Source of the DNA: Hemerocallis citrina
Lineage: Eukaryota; Streptophyta; Magnoliopsida; Asparagales; Asphodelaceae
Direction of reading: 5' to 3'
DNA: 64,000 bases
Assembly: GCA_017893485.1 (NCBI GenBank)
Contig: CM030360.1
Coordinates: 16,911,971-16,975,970, forward strand
Shown one piece after another: positions 21,088 to 32,127 of this stretch. The notes under the pieces are model-generated. The model saw only the letters and a list, made by a program, of their open reading frames with translations, made no database searches and had not been told where the DNA came from. The translations under genes were made by a program, and so were the position numbers. The stretch's first letter is position 1; the number at the start of each line of letters is the position of its first letter.

Positions 21088-22003
21088 CCCCCCCCCCTAG
21101 CCTAGTTATTTTTGTACTAATTATTCCTCCAAGACCTATAGTATAGAATACATTATTAGTAGTATAGCAAGTGAGTAAAAGATTGGGATTTGTGTGTGAG
21201 GGAGTTTTGCTTGCATCAAAAAGGAGAGGCCGGCATCTTGGAGCTCGGGTTGGCATCTTGGAGCGCGTGTGCACATCGAGGAGGAGGAGGATCACTCTCT
21301 TGGCAAGGACTTGTGTTTAGGAGGTGTTGCAAATTGTATTTCTCTCCAATTAAGGTGGGTTATTTTCCATGTTTCTAATTAGGAAGCATGCTAGATTTGA
21401 ATTGAAATGATGATGCATGAAAAAGATTAATAAGAGTACACTTTAATTTGGAAAAATGGCTTATTAGTTAATTGGAATGTTGATATATAACTCGTATGTG
21501 GTTCCATCATTAAACTTAAGTTGTGTATAAATAAATTATAGCCATGGATTGCTTAAAGAAAAATTTATTGTTAGCATCAAAACCATATGCAATTATTAGT
21601 AGACGAAATGTCGTTTCATGCACTTGAATGTACCTTTTGTGATAATATGGTAATGAATGACTTGAAATTTGTGGGTTTGTGAAATGAATAAAAACAGAGA
21701 ATTGATATAAAGATCATTAATATAGAGATTATTGATGTTAAAATTTGATAAGAAATGTCGAAAAAAAAGAAATGTGGTAGTAGTAGCTTACAATTTAGCC
21801 AAATTGTATGGAAAATATATGTTTAATTATTGGGAAAAATTATTTTTTTAATACTGGAGTATAAATTATTATGGGAATAATTAATCTGGAAATTTATAGT
21901 AAGTTTAGTAAAAGCAAAACTCAAATGAGAGCTTTTTGAACATCGAAATGTGTTATTAGACAGAGAGTTGATTTAATTAAAATTCGAGTTGTATTCAAGA
22001 CAA

Positions 22004-22095
22004 CTTGAGCCTATAGCTCAAGTGGTTCGGGGACTCTTTAGCGCTAAAGGGTTGTGCGGTGTGTCCCTTGGATCGCTGGTTCGATACTTGAGAAC
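22004..22095 (+). other. tRNA-like module A in the LTR
   Basis: Contains TAGCTCAAGTGG (22014-22025), close to a Pol III A box (TRGCNNARYNGG), and GGTTCGATACT (22078-22088), close to a B box (GGTTCGANTCC). The spacing is about that of a tRNA gene with a long variable arm. It is also present at 36413-36505 and, on the minus strand, at 51686-51784, where the B box is better (GGTTCGATCC). It is not a canonical tRNA and I cannot draw a full cloverleaf. Confidence 0.5.
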
Positions 22096-22175
22096 ACCAT
22101 CTTTTTATGTGCGTTTTAAAGATTAATTCAGTTTTCGAACCGAGAGTATATAACTCTGGCTCTCTTCTATACCGC

Positions 22176-22250
22176 TGAGCACAAGTGGCCACATGGCCAG
22201 AGCGTGCGGTTGGGTTCCCTGTGGTTATAGGTTCGAATCCTGATCTCGAC
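22176..22250 (+). other. tRNA-like module B in the LTR
   Basis: Has a perfect B box GGTTCGAATCC (22230-22240) preceded by a GGCCAGAGCGTGCGG stretch. The solo-LTR copy on the minus strand (51600-51532) has a better A box, TGGCCTAGTGGC, and the same perfect B box. Also at 36588-36660. Lies about 80 bp after module A in the same orientation. Confidence 0.5.
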
Positions 22251-23818
22251 AAGTATATAACTTTTTGGAAAAAAATGTTTTTTTGATGGGTTTTGATGTT
22301 TAAAAAATTATGGAAAAAATATTATTATTATTCTAAAATTATGTGGGACTTATGAAAAATAAATTGGGATTTATTAAAGTGAAATAGAGTATATTTTTGT
22401 GAATTAAAGTGTAGATAGAACTATGGTTCTACACTAATTTATTTGTGAAAAGTTGTATGGTTCTACACTAGTTTAGTTTACAAAAAGAATTGAAATAAAG
22501 TGCTAGAAAAGAAATATATGAAGTGAAGTGGTATGAATTATTCTTATTGAAGAATAGTGTGACAATTATGAGTTGTGAATACTCATTTGACCATATAATT
22601 AGTGATGTGATTTTAATGTAGAAATGATATTTGTTGAATTACTTGATGAATAATTGAATTCCATGTATGGTTATGGACTCATGAATAATTTAGAAATCAT
22701 GATTGGAAAAGAGAAATATTATTGAGTATGACAACTCAAACATGTGAATTTATGAATTGAAATTGAAAATTAGAGTGTAGCCAAAACTCACATCGGCAAG
22801 TGAAAAGTGATGAATTATGATTATTGATATTAAAAAGACCAGGTTGGGTCATTGTGAAACAAAAGTAATAAGACCGGTAGTAGTGAGAGGGCTAACTCTA
22901 ATAGATTGGTTTTGCTCATGATTTCATTAAATTTAAGGATTTAGTACATAGTGAAGAGGTGACGAAAGTGATAGAAAAATACAAGTATGAGTGCTTCGAG
23001 TTTACGATGCAGGTGTGAGCCACAGAATGCATGCTTGATGCGTCAAGACATGGCATGGGCACTACTCAGAATGATCGGACCTTGGTGACGCTTGTTGGAT
23101 GTTTGGTGACTGCAAGAGGATCGTGTGCCATGAAGGAGGCTGAATTGCCACAGAATGCATGCTTGATGAGTCAAGACATGGCGTGGGATTCCCCTCCAGG
23201 TTTTCTGTACACGAGCTTGTACTCATAGATCATCTAGGATACTTACCGTAGTTACAGTAGTAGATTAAGTCATGACGAGGGATTGAACCCTACAAGATGA
23301 AGAACGATTAAGAGGCTTGCCCCCGGACCTATGTAGTATGGGATGCATAGAATCCGAACAAGTGTGCATTAGTGTCATGTAATATAAATAATTGCATTAA
23401 GGACTAAGTGCACAATCACAACACGACATCAATAGGGTATTCCCTTTAGTTTGATATGTGACAAGTTTTTATTTGTTAAATATGAAAAATCAGTTATACT
23501 ATTTCCGGCATAGAGAGGATGGCCGTGTATAATATTTGTCGGTTGAATAAACTGACGTACCCACAGTTTTGTATGCAGGGTAAAGGACATGATAAAGATT
23601 AAAGAAGCACAAATGCTTACAGATTATTCAATGTTGATGTACATTTATTTAAATGTTGTAAATTTTCTTTCGCTGTAAAATGTAAAGTGTAAAGTTTTCA
23701 TGTAAACTCTGATATAAAGTGAAAAGTTTTAAATTCCTTGTAAAATTGTACGAAAGAAGTGTAAAGATCCTGTGGAATCTCGAATTCAGTGTATTTTGGA
23801 ATTCGGGGCGTTATAGAG

Positions 23819-23830
23819 TGGTATCAGAGC
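23819..23830 (+). other. Primer binding site, initiator tRNA-Met type
   Basis: TGGTATCAGAGC, three bases after the 5' LTR end. Exact match to the complement of the plant initiator tRNA-Met 3' end, the usual primer of chromoviruses. Confidence 0.92.
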
Positions 23831-23974
23831 TACGCTTCACACTAGTACAAATTTATAAGGAACAACACCCTAGAAGTGGACATTAGAGTGTGCGTTTGAG
23901 TCTAGAGATTTAAATGTATGCTACTTACATTTGTGTTGCTCTATGACTTATGCTTCTTCCTCCCTATTTCTAAG

Positions 23975-24397
23975 ATGGCTGATCACTTCGACACTGCTGG
24001 AGACGACAATTGGCATATCATCGAGGAAGAAGCAGATTCCGCGGAAGAGTACTACCCAGGACAAGCAGATTCTGACGGAGAAGAATGGCCTGAATCCCGA
24101 GAGATTACCCCACCTCCGGATTCACCTGATGACTCTTCACCTGATGACTCTTCTGGCGAAGAAGAAAAACCAATTCCAAATAGTTTTGTGATATCTCTTC
24201 AGAGGCAGGTAGAAACACTGCGGGAGAGAGTCGGATTATTGGAGGCTCAATTGGCAAAGTGCAAGGACAACTTTTCAGTTCTCAGTCATCGTGTATGGGA
24301 ACTCGAGAAGAGGAAGAATATGAACGATGTGCTGAAGGAAGAAGTTGATAAACTACAGGGAGAATTTCGGGAAGCAAAGAGGAACCGTAGGAGTTAG
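23975..24397 (+). CDS. Leader ORF of the chromovirus: acidic coiled-coil protein
   Basis: From the ATG at 23975 the frame encodes about 140 residues. It opens with an acidic N-terminal half (MADHFDTAGDDNW..., DGEEWPESREITPPPDSPDD, a duplicated PDDSS) and continues with a coiled coil (LQRQVETLRERVGLLEAQL ... WELEKRKNMNDVLKEEVDKL). It has its own stop before the gag start at 24543, so it is a separate frame upstream of gag. An upstream in-frame ATG at 23918 would add a hydrophobic stretch; I prefer 23975. No domain recognised. It is intact, unlike gag and pol. Confidence 0.6.
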   Translation: MADHFDTAGDDNWHIIEEEADSAEEYYPGQADSDGEEWPESREITPPPDSPDDSSPDDSSGEEEKPIPNSFVISLQRQVETLRERVGLLEAQLAKCKDNFSVLSHRVWELEKRKNMNDVLKEEVDKLQGEFREAKRNRRS

Positions 24398-24542
24398 ACT
24401 GTTGTAGCTTCTACTGTTTTTATTCTGATGTCAAGAAATGTTTTTCAATTCGAATGTATAAAGTTTGGAGTTCAATGAAATGCAAGTTGATTTAAAATTC
24501 ATGTCTTATACTTCGAATTTAATGGATCTTTTGCATCAGAAT

Positions 24543-24895
24543 ATGGCTAGAAGAGGAGCTAGAAATGGTGAAAAGAGGAGCTAGAAACTGGCAGTCTGGA
24601 AAGAGGCCCGCAAATTCTGGGAATTTCAAGGGACAACCATCTGCACAAAGGTTCAAACCGACAGGGGCGAACGCTATTAGTGTGGCTGGAGGACCTGGGA
24701 ACAATGTTGTGAGACCTCCTGCGGTAAATTGCTTTAACTGTGGTGAGACGGGACATTACCAATCTCAATGCCCCAAGCCACGGAATGGTAATCGCAATGT
24801 ACCAATGCAGCAGACTGGAAAGAGATCGTACCAACCAGGGCGAGTATTTGCCTTGACGGAAGCCGATGCCGATGAAGTAGATCATGTCATCACGG
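24543..24895 (+). pseudogene. Chromovirus gag remnant with zinc knuckle
   Basis: An N-terminal start (ATG 24543, reading MARRGARNG) runs into a second copy of the same AGGAGCTAGAAA sequence and changes frame. After that, from 24565, comes the C-terminal part of gag with a CCHC knuckle CFNCGETGHYQSQC (24730-24771). The capsid-like core domain is missing, so a deletion between short repeats is likely. Confidence 0.75.
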
Positions 24896-24986
24896 GTACG
24901 AGGGAGGATGTTTAGAGGTTTATGTTGTTTTCTTTTTCCCACTTATTTTGTGAACTGTTACGTAATGGGTGTGTATTATGTAACAG
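24896..24986 (+). other. Intron-like insertion between gag and protease (91 bp)
   Basis: Starts GTACGAGG and ends TTATGTAACAG. It has a T-rich body and an in-frame stop in the gag frame. Removing it joins VITG directly to ELYLNGMK in the protease frame, which matches the usual gag-protease border of this lineage. It could be an intron or a small insertion between similar TG-coding repeats. Confidence 0.5.
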
Positions 24987-25566
24987 GGGAACTTTATTTG
25001 AATGGAATGAAAGCTGTTGTGTTGTTCGATACTGGATCCTCTCATACTTTTGTGTCTCCTAAATTTGCTAAAGTGTTGGGAGTTGAACCGAAGATTTTTC
25101 CAGGCAAGATCTTAGCAGTAGCTACTCCATCAGGGGAAACTTTAACCACTGATAAGTATTATGTGGATTGCGAGATTGTGATTGGGGACAGAATCTTCGG
25201 AATTGATCTGATCGAGCTGACTATCTTGGGAGTCGATGTTATCATTGACATTGATTGGATGTTGGTGTACAGTGCAAGCATCGAGTGTAAGACCAAGACG
25301 GTAACAGTGAAGGCTCCAGGTGGACCTGAAGTCACTTTCCAAGGAAAGAAGAAGTGTTCTAGGATGGTGGCAACTATCCGCAAGAAAGAGATTCCTGTGG
25401 AAGTGCAAGGGATTCCTGTGGTTCGGGACTATTCGACTGTGTTCTTGGATGATTTTCCTAGGTTACCCCCGCATCGTGATGTAGAGTTCAGCATCACTGT
25501 TCAACCGGGAAGTGCACCTATTTCTACGACACCGTATAGGATGGCTCCAGTGGAACAGGAAGAGGA
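24987..25566 (+). pseudogene. Chromovirus protease and start of RT
   Basis: Aspartic protease with VVLFDTGSSHTFVSPKF (25015-25065) and a GVDVIIDIDWM segment, followed by the RT lead-in VVRDYSTVFLDDFPRLPPHR and PYRMAPVEQEE. Here it is cut by the gag-only element. The reading frame continues at 32128 once the insert and one target copy are ignored. Confidence 0.88.
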
Positions 25567-27216
25567 TGATGTGTCGAATTTATATACAAATATTTGTACT
25601 CATTTACCATTAAAATCGCTTGTTTTGGTTGATATTGTCTATAATTCATCATATTTCTATAAGATTTCATTTAATTAATTATTTTTGAAGAAATAATATT
25701 TTTGATGCAAAAAGTAAAGATTTGTGGAAAAAATCAACAAACAAAGTAGAATAATGGATTTATAAATTTTTATTGTTTTGTTGAGTTAAAAGTGCGACAA
25801 ATAATTTTAAAAAGATTTTTATACGATAATATGATTTGTAGTTAGTTTAAATAATTTTAAACTAATTAATTTTATTTTGTTTAAAAATCCTAATTTCTGG
25901 TATTATTTTGTGTATGCAGCAGCACGTGGTGGGCAGAAAAGGAAGAAAAGAAAGAAAGAGAAATAAATAAAATTCTGGATTAAAAATTAAGGAAATAAAG
26001 GAAGAGTGTGGACTTTTATGCAAAAGTGCAAACCCTAAACTCCTCTTCCGTTCTCTATAAATACAAGCAAAGGCAGAGAAAAGAATTCAAGAGGTGACGG
26101 CTATCAGTACTTCAAATAAAAAAAAATAAAACAAAAACGAAAAGTAAAGAGAGAGAGAGAGCCATCTCTCTTTCTCTGGCGTGCAGCTTCAAGAGAAAAA
26201 GGGAGAGAGAGAAGAAGAAGCGACATCACAGCACAGTAGCAGGCGGGCCCCACATTCGACAGCGACCTGAAGATCTAACTCGGCTCTGGTTTGGAGAAGA
26301 CAGCGACCCCTTCTGACGGCGACAGCAGGCTGACATGGCGATCTGACAGGCTTGGTCTTCTTCTTCTGATGTGACGCAGACAGTTCCTGCAGACGTGATA
26401 GGTTTGATTGGTGCTAGCGTTCACTTTGGAGGAGAAATTTTCTTCGTCTGGTTTGAATTAAATTTTGTATTCCTTTTGTATCTTTTCTTCTCCAAATTTC
26501 TTTGATGCAATCCAAAACATTTATTTTTAATTGCAAATTTAATATGAACTAAATTTATTGTTCTAGAGGCTAAGATATAGCCGAGTTTTATAGAACACAA
26601 ATTTTCAAGTCCTTATTATTACTCTATTTTTCCTGATTGTGTTTTAATTTTTATTATTTATGCGTACAACATGGTGGATAGACATTTGTATGATTTTTCA
26701 AATCATAAAGAGACCGAACAGGTTATTTGTGATTAATAAAAATTAAAACCGTATATTGGAGGACGTGACCATTAAGAAATCCAAATTCTCAATTAATAAT
26801 TTGATGGATAGGCGAAGAGTTAGTTGAGAATAATTTTTAGACTACGTGGATAGAGTGTTTAATATCTTTAGGATTTTGGTCTACAATTGGGAAAGATAAT
26901 GTTTTTATTTATAAGGAATTATAATTTGTGTGTGTGATAAACGAGGTGAACCAAGAGCCCTAGAACTAATTTTACCTTTAGCAAATTACAAGAGCTTCAT
27001 AGTTTCACAGCCCTCTGCCTCTTCACCAATTTAGTTAGTTTTAATTAGATTAATTTAATTTAGTTATTTTATCCTTATTAAATTCGATCATCCAAATAGT
27101 GATTAATCTAGTGATATCAGTACTCAGTAAAATATTTAGTCCCTGTGGATTCGACACTCAACTCATTTAACTATATTACTTGTGCGATTTTGTACACTTG
27201 CAAAAATTCAACATCA
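25567..27216 (+). repeat. 5' LTR of the gag-only element (1650 bp)
   Basis: TGATGTGTCGAATTTATATA to ...AATTCAACATCA. TATA box TATAAATA at 26056-26063 (30971-30978 in the other LTR). About 50 base differences from the 3' LTR by eye (about 3%). Confidence 0.94.
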
Positions 27217-27222
27217 AGTTTT

Positions 27223-27240
27223 TGGCCCCGTTGCCGGGGA
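27223..27240 (+). other. Primer binding site, tRNA-Asp type
   Basis: TGGCCCCGTTGCCGGGGA, one mismatch from the complement of the plant tRNA-Asp 3' end, typical of Athila-like elements. Confidence 0.85.
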
Positions 27241-27448
27241 CTAGTTATTCTTTTATTGATATTGAAAATTGCTAGACTATTGCTAGTTTGGATTTTTGTA
27301 ATTATTTTTGTTTTATTATTATTTTATATCTTTATTTTCTTTTGACTAACTTTTACTTTTCTTTATTTTTCTTATTTTATTTTTTTTAGTTTTCTATATT
27401 TTTTTTCTTTATTGATACTTATCTTTCAGGACATACACGTACATTATC

Positions 27449-29155
27449 ATGGGGAACGATGAAAACAGGCCTTTGAGAGACTATGCTATGCCCTCAATTT
27501 ATGAATCAAGCATAAAGAAGCCGGTTATTGAAGCTAACGATTTTGAGATTGAACTGGAGAATATTCTAATGATTCATCAAACTGTTCAATTTTGGGGACT
27601 ACCACACGAAGATCCTTATGCTCACATTTCAAATTTTCTAGAAATTTGTGACACTTTCAAGCACAGTGGGGTATCAGATGATGCAATTAGATTGAGACTC
27701 TTTCCTTTTTCACTACGAGATAAGGCGAAGGCTTGGCTACATTATCTACCACCCGGTAGTATTACTACTTGGGAGGGACTTGCACAAAAATTTCTAGCCA
27801 AGTATTTTCCTCCAGCAAAGACAGCAAAACTAAGGAATGATATTGTCACATTTATTCAATTTGAGACTGAGTCTTTGTATTATGCATGGGAAAGGTTTAA
27901 AGAGTTATTGAGAAAGTGTCCTAATCATGAACTACCAAAATGGCTGCAAATACAAACATTCTATAATGGTTTGGGAGTTACACATCGATCTATGGTTGAC
28001 ACAGCAGCTAGTGGTGCACTGATGAGCAAAACTTACAAAGCAGCCTATGATCTTTTAGAGGAAATGTAATCAAAAAATTACCAGTGGTCTTCAGAGAGAA
28101 CAATGCCAAGAAAAGTGGCTGGAGTTTTTGAACTTGATCCTTTTTCTACTTTAAATGCAAAAAATGATATTTTATCTAAACAAGTAGAAAATATGAATTT
28201 TAATGCTATTCATTCTAATATGATTTGTGATCTTTGTGCAGGAAATCATTCAAGTGCAAATTGTCAAGTGGGGAACCCTTTTGCTTCATCAAATGCCGAA
28301 CATGAAAATTTTGTGTCAAACTTTCAAATGCAAAACAATAATTATGCAAACACATACAATCAAGGATGGAGAAACACCCCCAACTGTCCATGGAACAACA
28401 ATCAAGAAGCCGTTATACCACCTCAAAACTTTCCACAGCAAGAAAAGAAGCCGACACTTGAAGACATGTTTATGCACTACATGCAAAGGGCAGAACAATA
28501 CATCCAAAAGACAGATTTGGAAATCCAAAATGTTACAAATTCAACTTCGGCTTCCATTCATAATTTTGAGGTACAAATTAGTCAATTTTCAAATATTCTT
28601 AATGAAAAAACTGCAGGAACATTACCACGCAATACAGTTATCCATCCCAAGGAGCATGTCGAGGCTATAACACTAGGAAGCGGGAGGACAATTGAGCAAC
28701 CACAAGAAGAAAATAACTAACAGGATGTGGTTGAAAAGCAAAGTGAGATTGAACAAATTGTGGAGGAACAAATTCAGCATGAGCAAGTAATGTATGATAT
28801 TTTTAATTCCATAAATTTTCCTTTTGAAGAACAGTCATTTATTCAAGTAAGTGAAACTGAATTAATTGTGGGCGAGAAACATAAGCCTAAATTTGAAAAA
28901 TCACCTATAGAAGTATGTCCAACAAATTCAACAAATTTTGAACCTGAAAAAGAAAATATTGTTGAACATGTAATGTATTTGGATGCTGAACCTTCTATTT
29001 ATTCATTTTTGCAGCATAAATTCAAAGAGGTGGGGGAGTCAAAGACATCATCATCAAGAAGGAAGCGCCTCAAATTGGAGCTTGAACCCGATCCACATAA
29101 GAAGAGAAAAATTAGAAAGGATGTTTTAATGTTGTTGGATCTTGGCATTACTTAA
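27449..29155 (+). pseudogene. Gag of the gag-only element (Athila-like)
   Basis: One frame from the ATG at 27449, interrupted by two in-frame stops (28067-28069 and 28718-28720). Residues about 35-200 are the retrotransposon gag domain (WGLPHEDPYAHISNFLEICD, RLRLFPFSLRDKAKAWLHYL, FPPAKTAKLRNDIVTF). A knuckle-like CDLCAGNHSSANC follows at about 28227, then long polar Gln/Asn-rich and charged stretches ending in a basic RRKRLKLELEPDPHKKRK. The stop at 28067 lies where relatives have a codon in ...EEMASNNYQW. No pol domain follows. Confidence 0.85.
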
Positions 29156-30481
29156 CCGTCTCACCCCCATGTCTGGCTGAAGACTTAAAACTTAGCGCTT
29201 CTTGGGAGGCAACCCATGTTTTCTTTTATTGCATTTAGTTTTCATTTATCTTTTAGTTTATTTTATTTTAATTTTTGATTTTATCTTGTAGGATTGCATA
29301 AATTTTGGAAGTCACCGGGCAGAGCTGTTTTGAACACATGCATTGATGGCTGTTTTTGAGTAGTTTGGAGTCAAAATCTGGAAAAGTGATTCAAAGAGAA
29401 GTTGTAGCCTATCTTCTTAGCTTTCCAGCAAAAAACAATTTAGCCCATTTGGACATCTACAGCTCCAGATATTGCCAAAATACTGAACGCTGCGTGTGCA
29501 GAAATTTAGAGACAAATCAGGGGAGAAATTCTAAACTTTTTGCATTCTTTTTGTTTTTCTTTTTCTTTCCCATTGAGAACAATGTGATATTCAATTTTGG
29601 GGGGAAGGTTTACAATTTTTTTTTTTTTTTTATTATTTTAGAAAAGAAAAACAAAATTTTAAAAGGATTTCAATTAGGCTCTCACCATTACACCTTTTGA
29701 GTTCTTTATTATGATAAGCATTGAAATAAATTTTTTTTTGGGATAGACAATTGCTTATAAAGCACGAGTAAGCATACTTATTTACTTTAGAATTATCGAG
29801 TTTCAAAATTCCTTACAAAATTGTGTGGGTCATGCTATTATACATTAAAGACAAATGCGATGCTTTTTCTTGTGATTATCCACTTTGATCTAGTCCTAAA
29901 CAGAGTTTAAGTAAATAGAGTAATAATGAAAAAAAAAATTATTATGAATAAATTCAATCTACTCCAATGTTTTGAGTTGCTTAGTAACTAAGGGTATTCA
30001 TCACAAATGTTTACTTTTACGTAAAATGGTAACTTGAAATATGAGTATGCAAAGCACTTTAAGTTTGTGACTTGTTGAGTAATCGGGTGAATTCATCACA
30101 AATGATTTGCATTCGCGTAAAAAGGCAAGTGACAACTTAAAGAAGGGACTTAAAAAAAAAAAAAAAAAAAACACTCTAGTTTGCTGCTCGGTTTGTAGTA
30201 GAGAGAAAAGATAATCACAGATTGAGTTGTTGCATACTATAATTACATTAATTGCATGACAAATGCGATTGGGTTGAGAATTATGAATAAATAATTGCAC
30301 TGGAGAAAGTGGGTATGCTTAGTTTTACTTTATTTACAATTGTTTATATTTTTAATTGAAATTTTGATGCTTACATGATATGATCTTCTAGTGTGATGGG
30401 TTGAGTCCACTATTATTATTCCTTTGTTCATGATTCTACTTTTAGCTCGAGGACAAGCAAAATCTTAAGTTTGGGGGTATT
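29156..30481 (+). other. Non-coding interior and polypurine tract of the gag-only element
   Basis: Contains TGGGAGGCAACCCATG (29201-29216), a sequence commonly found after the coding part of Athila-like elements. TTTTGGGGGGAAGG lies near 29595, and AAGTTTGGGGGTA (30466-30478) precedes the 3' LTR as polypurine tract. Poly-A and poly-T runs occur near 29605 and 30150. No gene is seen. Confidence 0.7.
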
Positions 30482-32127
30482 TGATGGGTCGAATTTATAT
30501 ACAAATATTTGTACTCATTTACCATTAAAATCGCTTGTTTTTGTTGATATTGTCTATAATTCATCATATTTCTATAAGATTTCATTTAATTAATTATTTT
30601 TGAAGAAATAATAATTTTGATGCAAAAAGTAAAGATTTGTGGGAAAAATCAACAAACAAAGTAGATAATGGATTTATCAATTTTTATTGTTTTGTTGAGT
30701 TAAAAGTGTGACAAATAATTTTAAAAAGATTTTTATACGGTAATATGATTTGTAGTTAGTTTAAATAATTTTAAACTAATTAATTTTATTTTATTTAAAA
30801 ATCCTAATTTCTGGTATTATTTTGTGTATGTAGCAGCACGTGGTGGGTAGAAAAGGAAGAAAAGAAAGAAAGAGAAATAAATAAAATTCTGGATTAAAAA
30901 GAAAGAAAATAAAGGAAGAGTGTGGACTTTTATGCAAAAAGTGCAAACCCTAAACTCCTCTTCCGTTCTCTATAAATACAAGCAAAGGCAGAGAAAAGAA
31001 TTCAAGAGGTGACGGCTATCAGTACTTCAAATAAAAAAAATAAAACAAAAACGAAAAGTAAAGAGAGAGAGAGCCATCTCTCTTTCTCTGGCATGCAGCT
31101 TTAAGAGAAGAAGGGAGAGAGAGAAGAAGAAGCGACATCACAGCACAGTAGCAGGCAGGCCCCACATTCGACAGCGACCTGAAGATCTAACTTGGCTCTG
31201 GTTTGGAGAAGACAGCGACCCCTTCTGACGGTGAAAGCAGGGTGACGTGGCAATCTGACGGGCTAGGTCTTCTTCTTCTGACGTGACGCAGACAGTTCCT
31301 GCAGACGTGACAGGTCTGATTGGTGCTAGCGTTCACTTTGGAGGAGAAATTTTCTTCGTCTGGTTTGAATTAAATTTTGTATTCTTTTTGTATATTTTCT
31401 TCTCCAAATTTCTTTGATGCAATCCAAAACATTTATTTTTAATTGCAAATTTAATATGAACTAAATTTATTGTTCTAGAGGCTAAGATGTAGCCGAATTT
31501 TGTAGAACACAAATTTTTAAGTCCTTATTATTACTCTATTTTTCCTGATTGTGTTTTAATTTTTATTATTTATGCGTACAACATGATGGATAGACATTTG
31601 TATAATTTTTCAAATCATAAAGAGACCGAACAGGTTATTTGTGATTAATAAAAATTAACACCGTATATGGGAGGACGTGACCATTAAGAAATCCAAATTC
31701 TCAATTAATAATTTGATGGATAGGCAAAGAGTTAGTTGAGAATAATTTTTAGACTACGTGGATAGAGTGGTTAATATCTTTAGGATTTTGGTCTACAATT
31801 GGGAAAGATAATGTTTTATTTATAAGGAATTATAATTTGTGTGTGTGATAAACGAGGTGAACCAAGAGCCCTAGAACTAATTTTACCTTTAGCAAATTAC
31901 AAGAGCTTCATAGTTTCACAGACCTATCCCTCTTCACCAATTTAGTTAGTTTTAATTAGATTAATTTAATTTAGTTATTTTATCCTTATAAAATTCGATC
32001 ATCCAAATAGTGATTAATCTAGTGATATCGGTACTCAGTAAAATATCTAGTCCCTGTGGGTTTGACACTCTACTCATTTAACTATATTACTTGTGCGATT
32101 TTGTACACTTGCAAAAATTCAACATCA
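30482..32127 (+). repeat. 3' LTR of the gag-only element (1646 bp)
   Basis: Starts TGATGGGTCGAATTTATATA and ends AATTCAACATCA, then chromovirus RT resumes at the target copy GAGGT. Confidence 0.94.

Larger units (their letters stand above)
20557..23815 (+). repeat. 5' LTR of the chromovirus (3259 bp)
   Basis: Begins TGTAATGCCCCGATTTTC and ends GAATTCGGGGCGTTATA (the 3' copy ends GTTACA). It carries a TATA box with a C-tract, two tRNA-like modules, a repeated 33-36-bp block (around 23022 and 23150, CACAGAATGCATGCTTGATG) and a conserved ATGTAGTATGGGATGCAT motif near 23333. Confidence 0.95.
25567..32127 (+). mobile_element. Gag-only LTR retrotransposon nested in the chromovirus
   Basis: LTRs 25567-27216 and 30482-32127, tRNA-Asp-type primer site, gag, a non-coding interior and a polypurine tract, but no protease, RT or integrase. 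Target duplication GAGGA (25562-25566) / GAGGT (32128-32132), one mismatch. The gag and flanking motifs resemble Athila-type Ty3/gypsy. Elements with LTRs and gag alone are known in plants (TR-GAG type) and must rely on a partner for pol. Confidence 0.9.

Noticed and set aside
22176..22250. Genuine tRNA gene
   Set aside because: The A and B boxes are good but I could not find a full acceptor stem and anticodon arm. Kept only as a tRNA-like module.
24900..24986. Programmed frameshift between chromovirus gag and protease
   Set aside because: The frames do not overlap without the 91-bp segment; an intron or insertion explains the border better.
25142..25408. Reverse-strand ORFs under the protease gene
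   Set aside because: Shadows of the protease coding frame.
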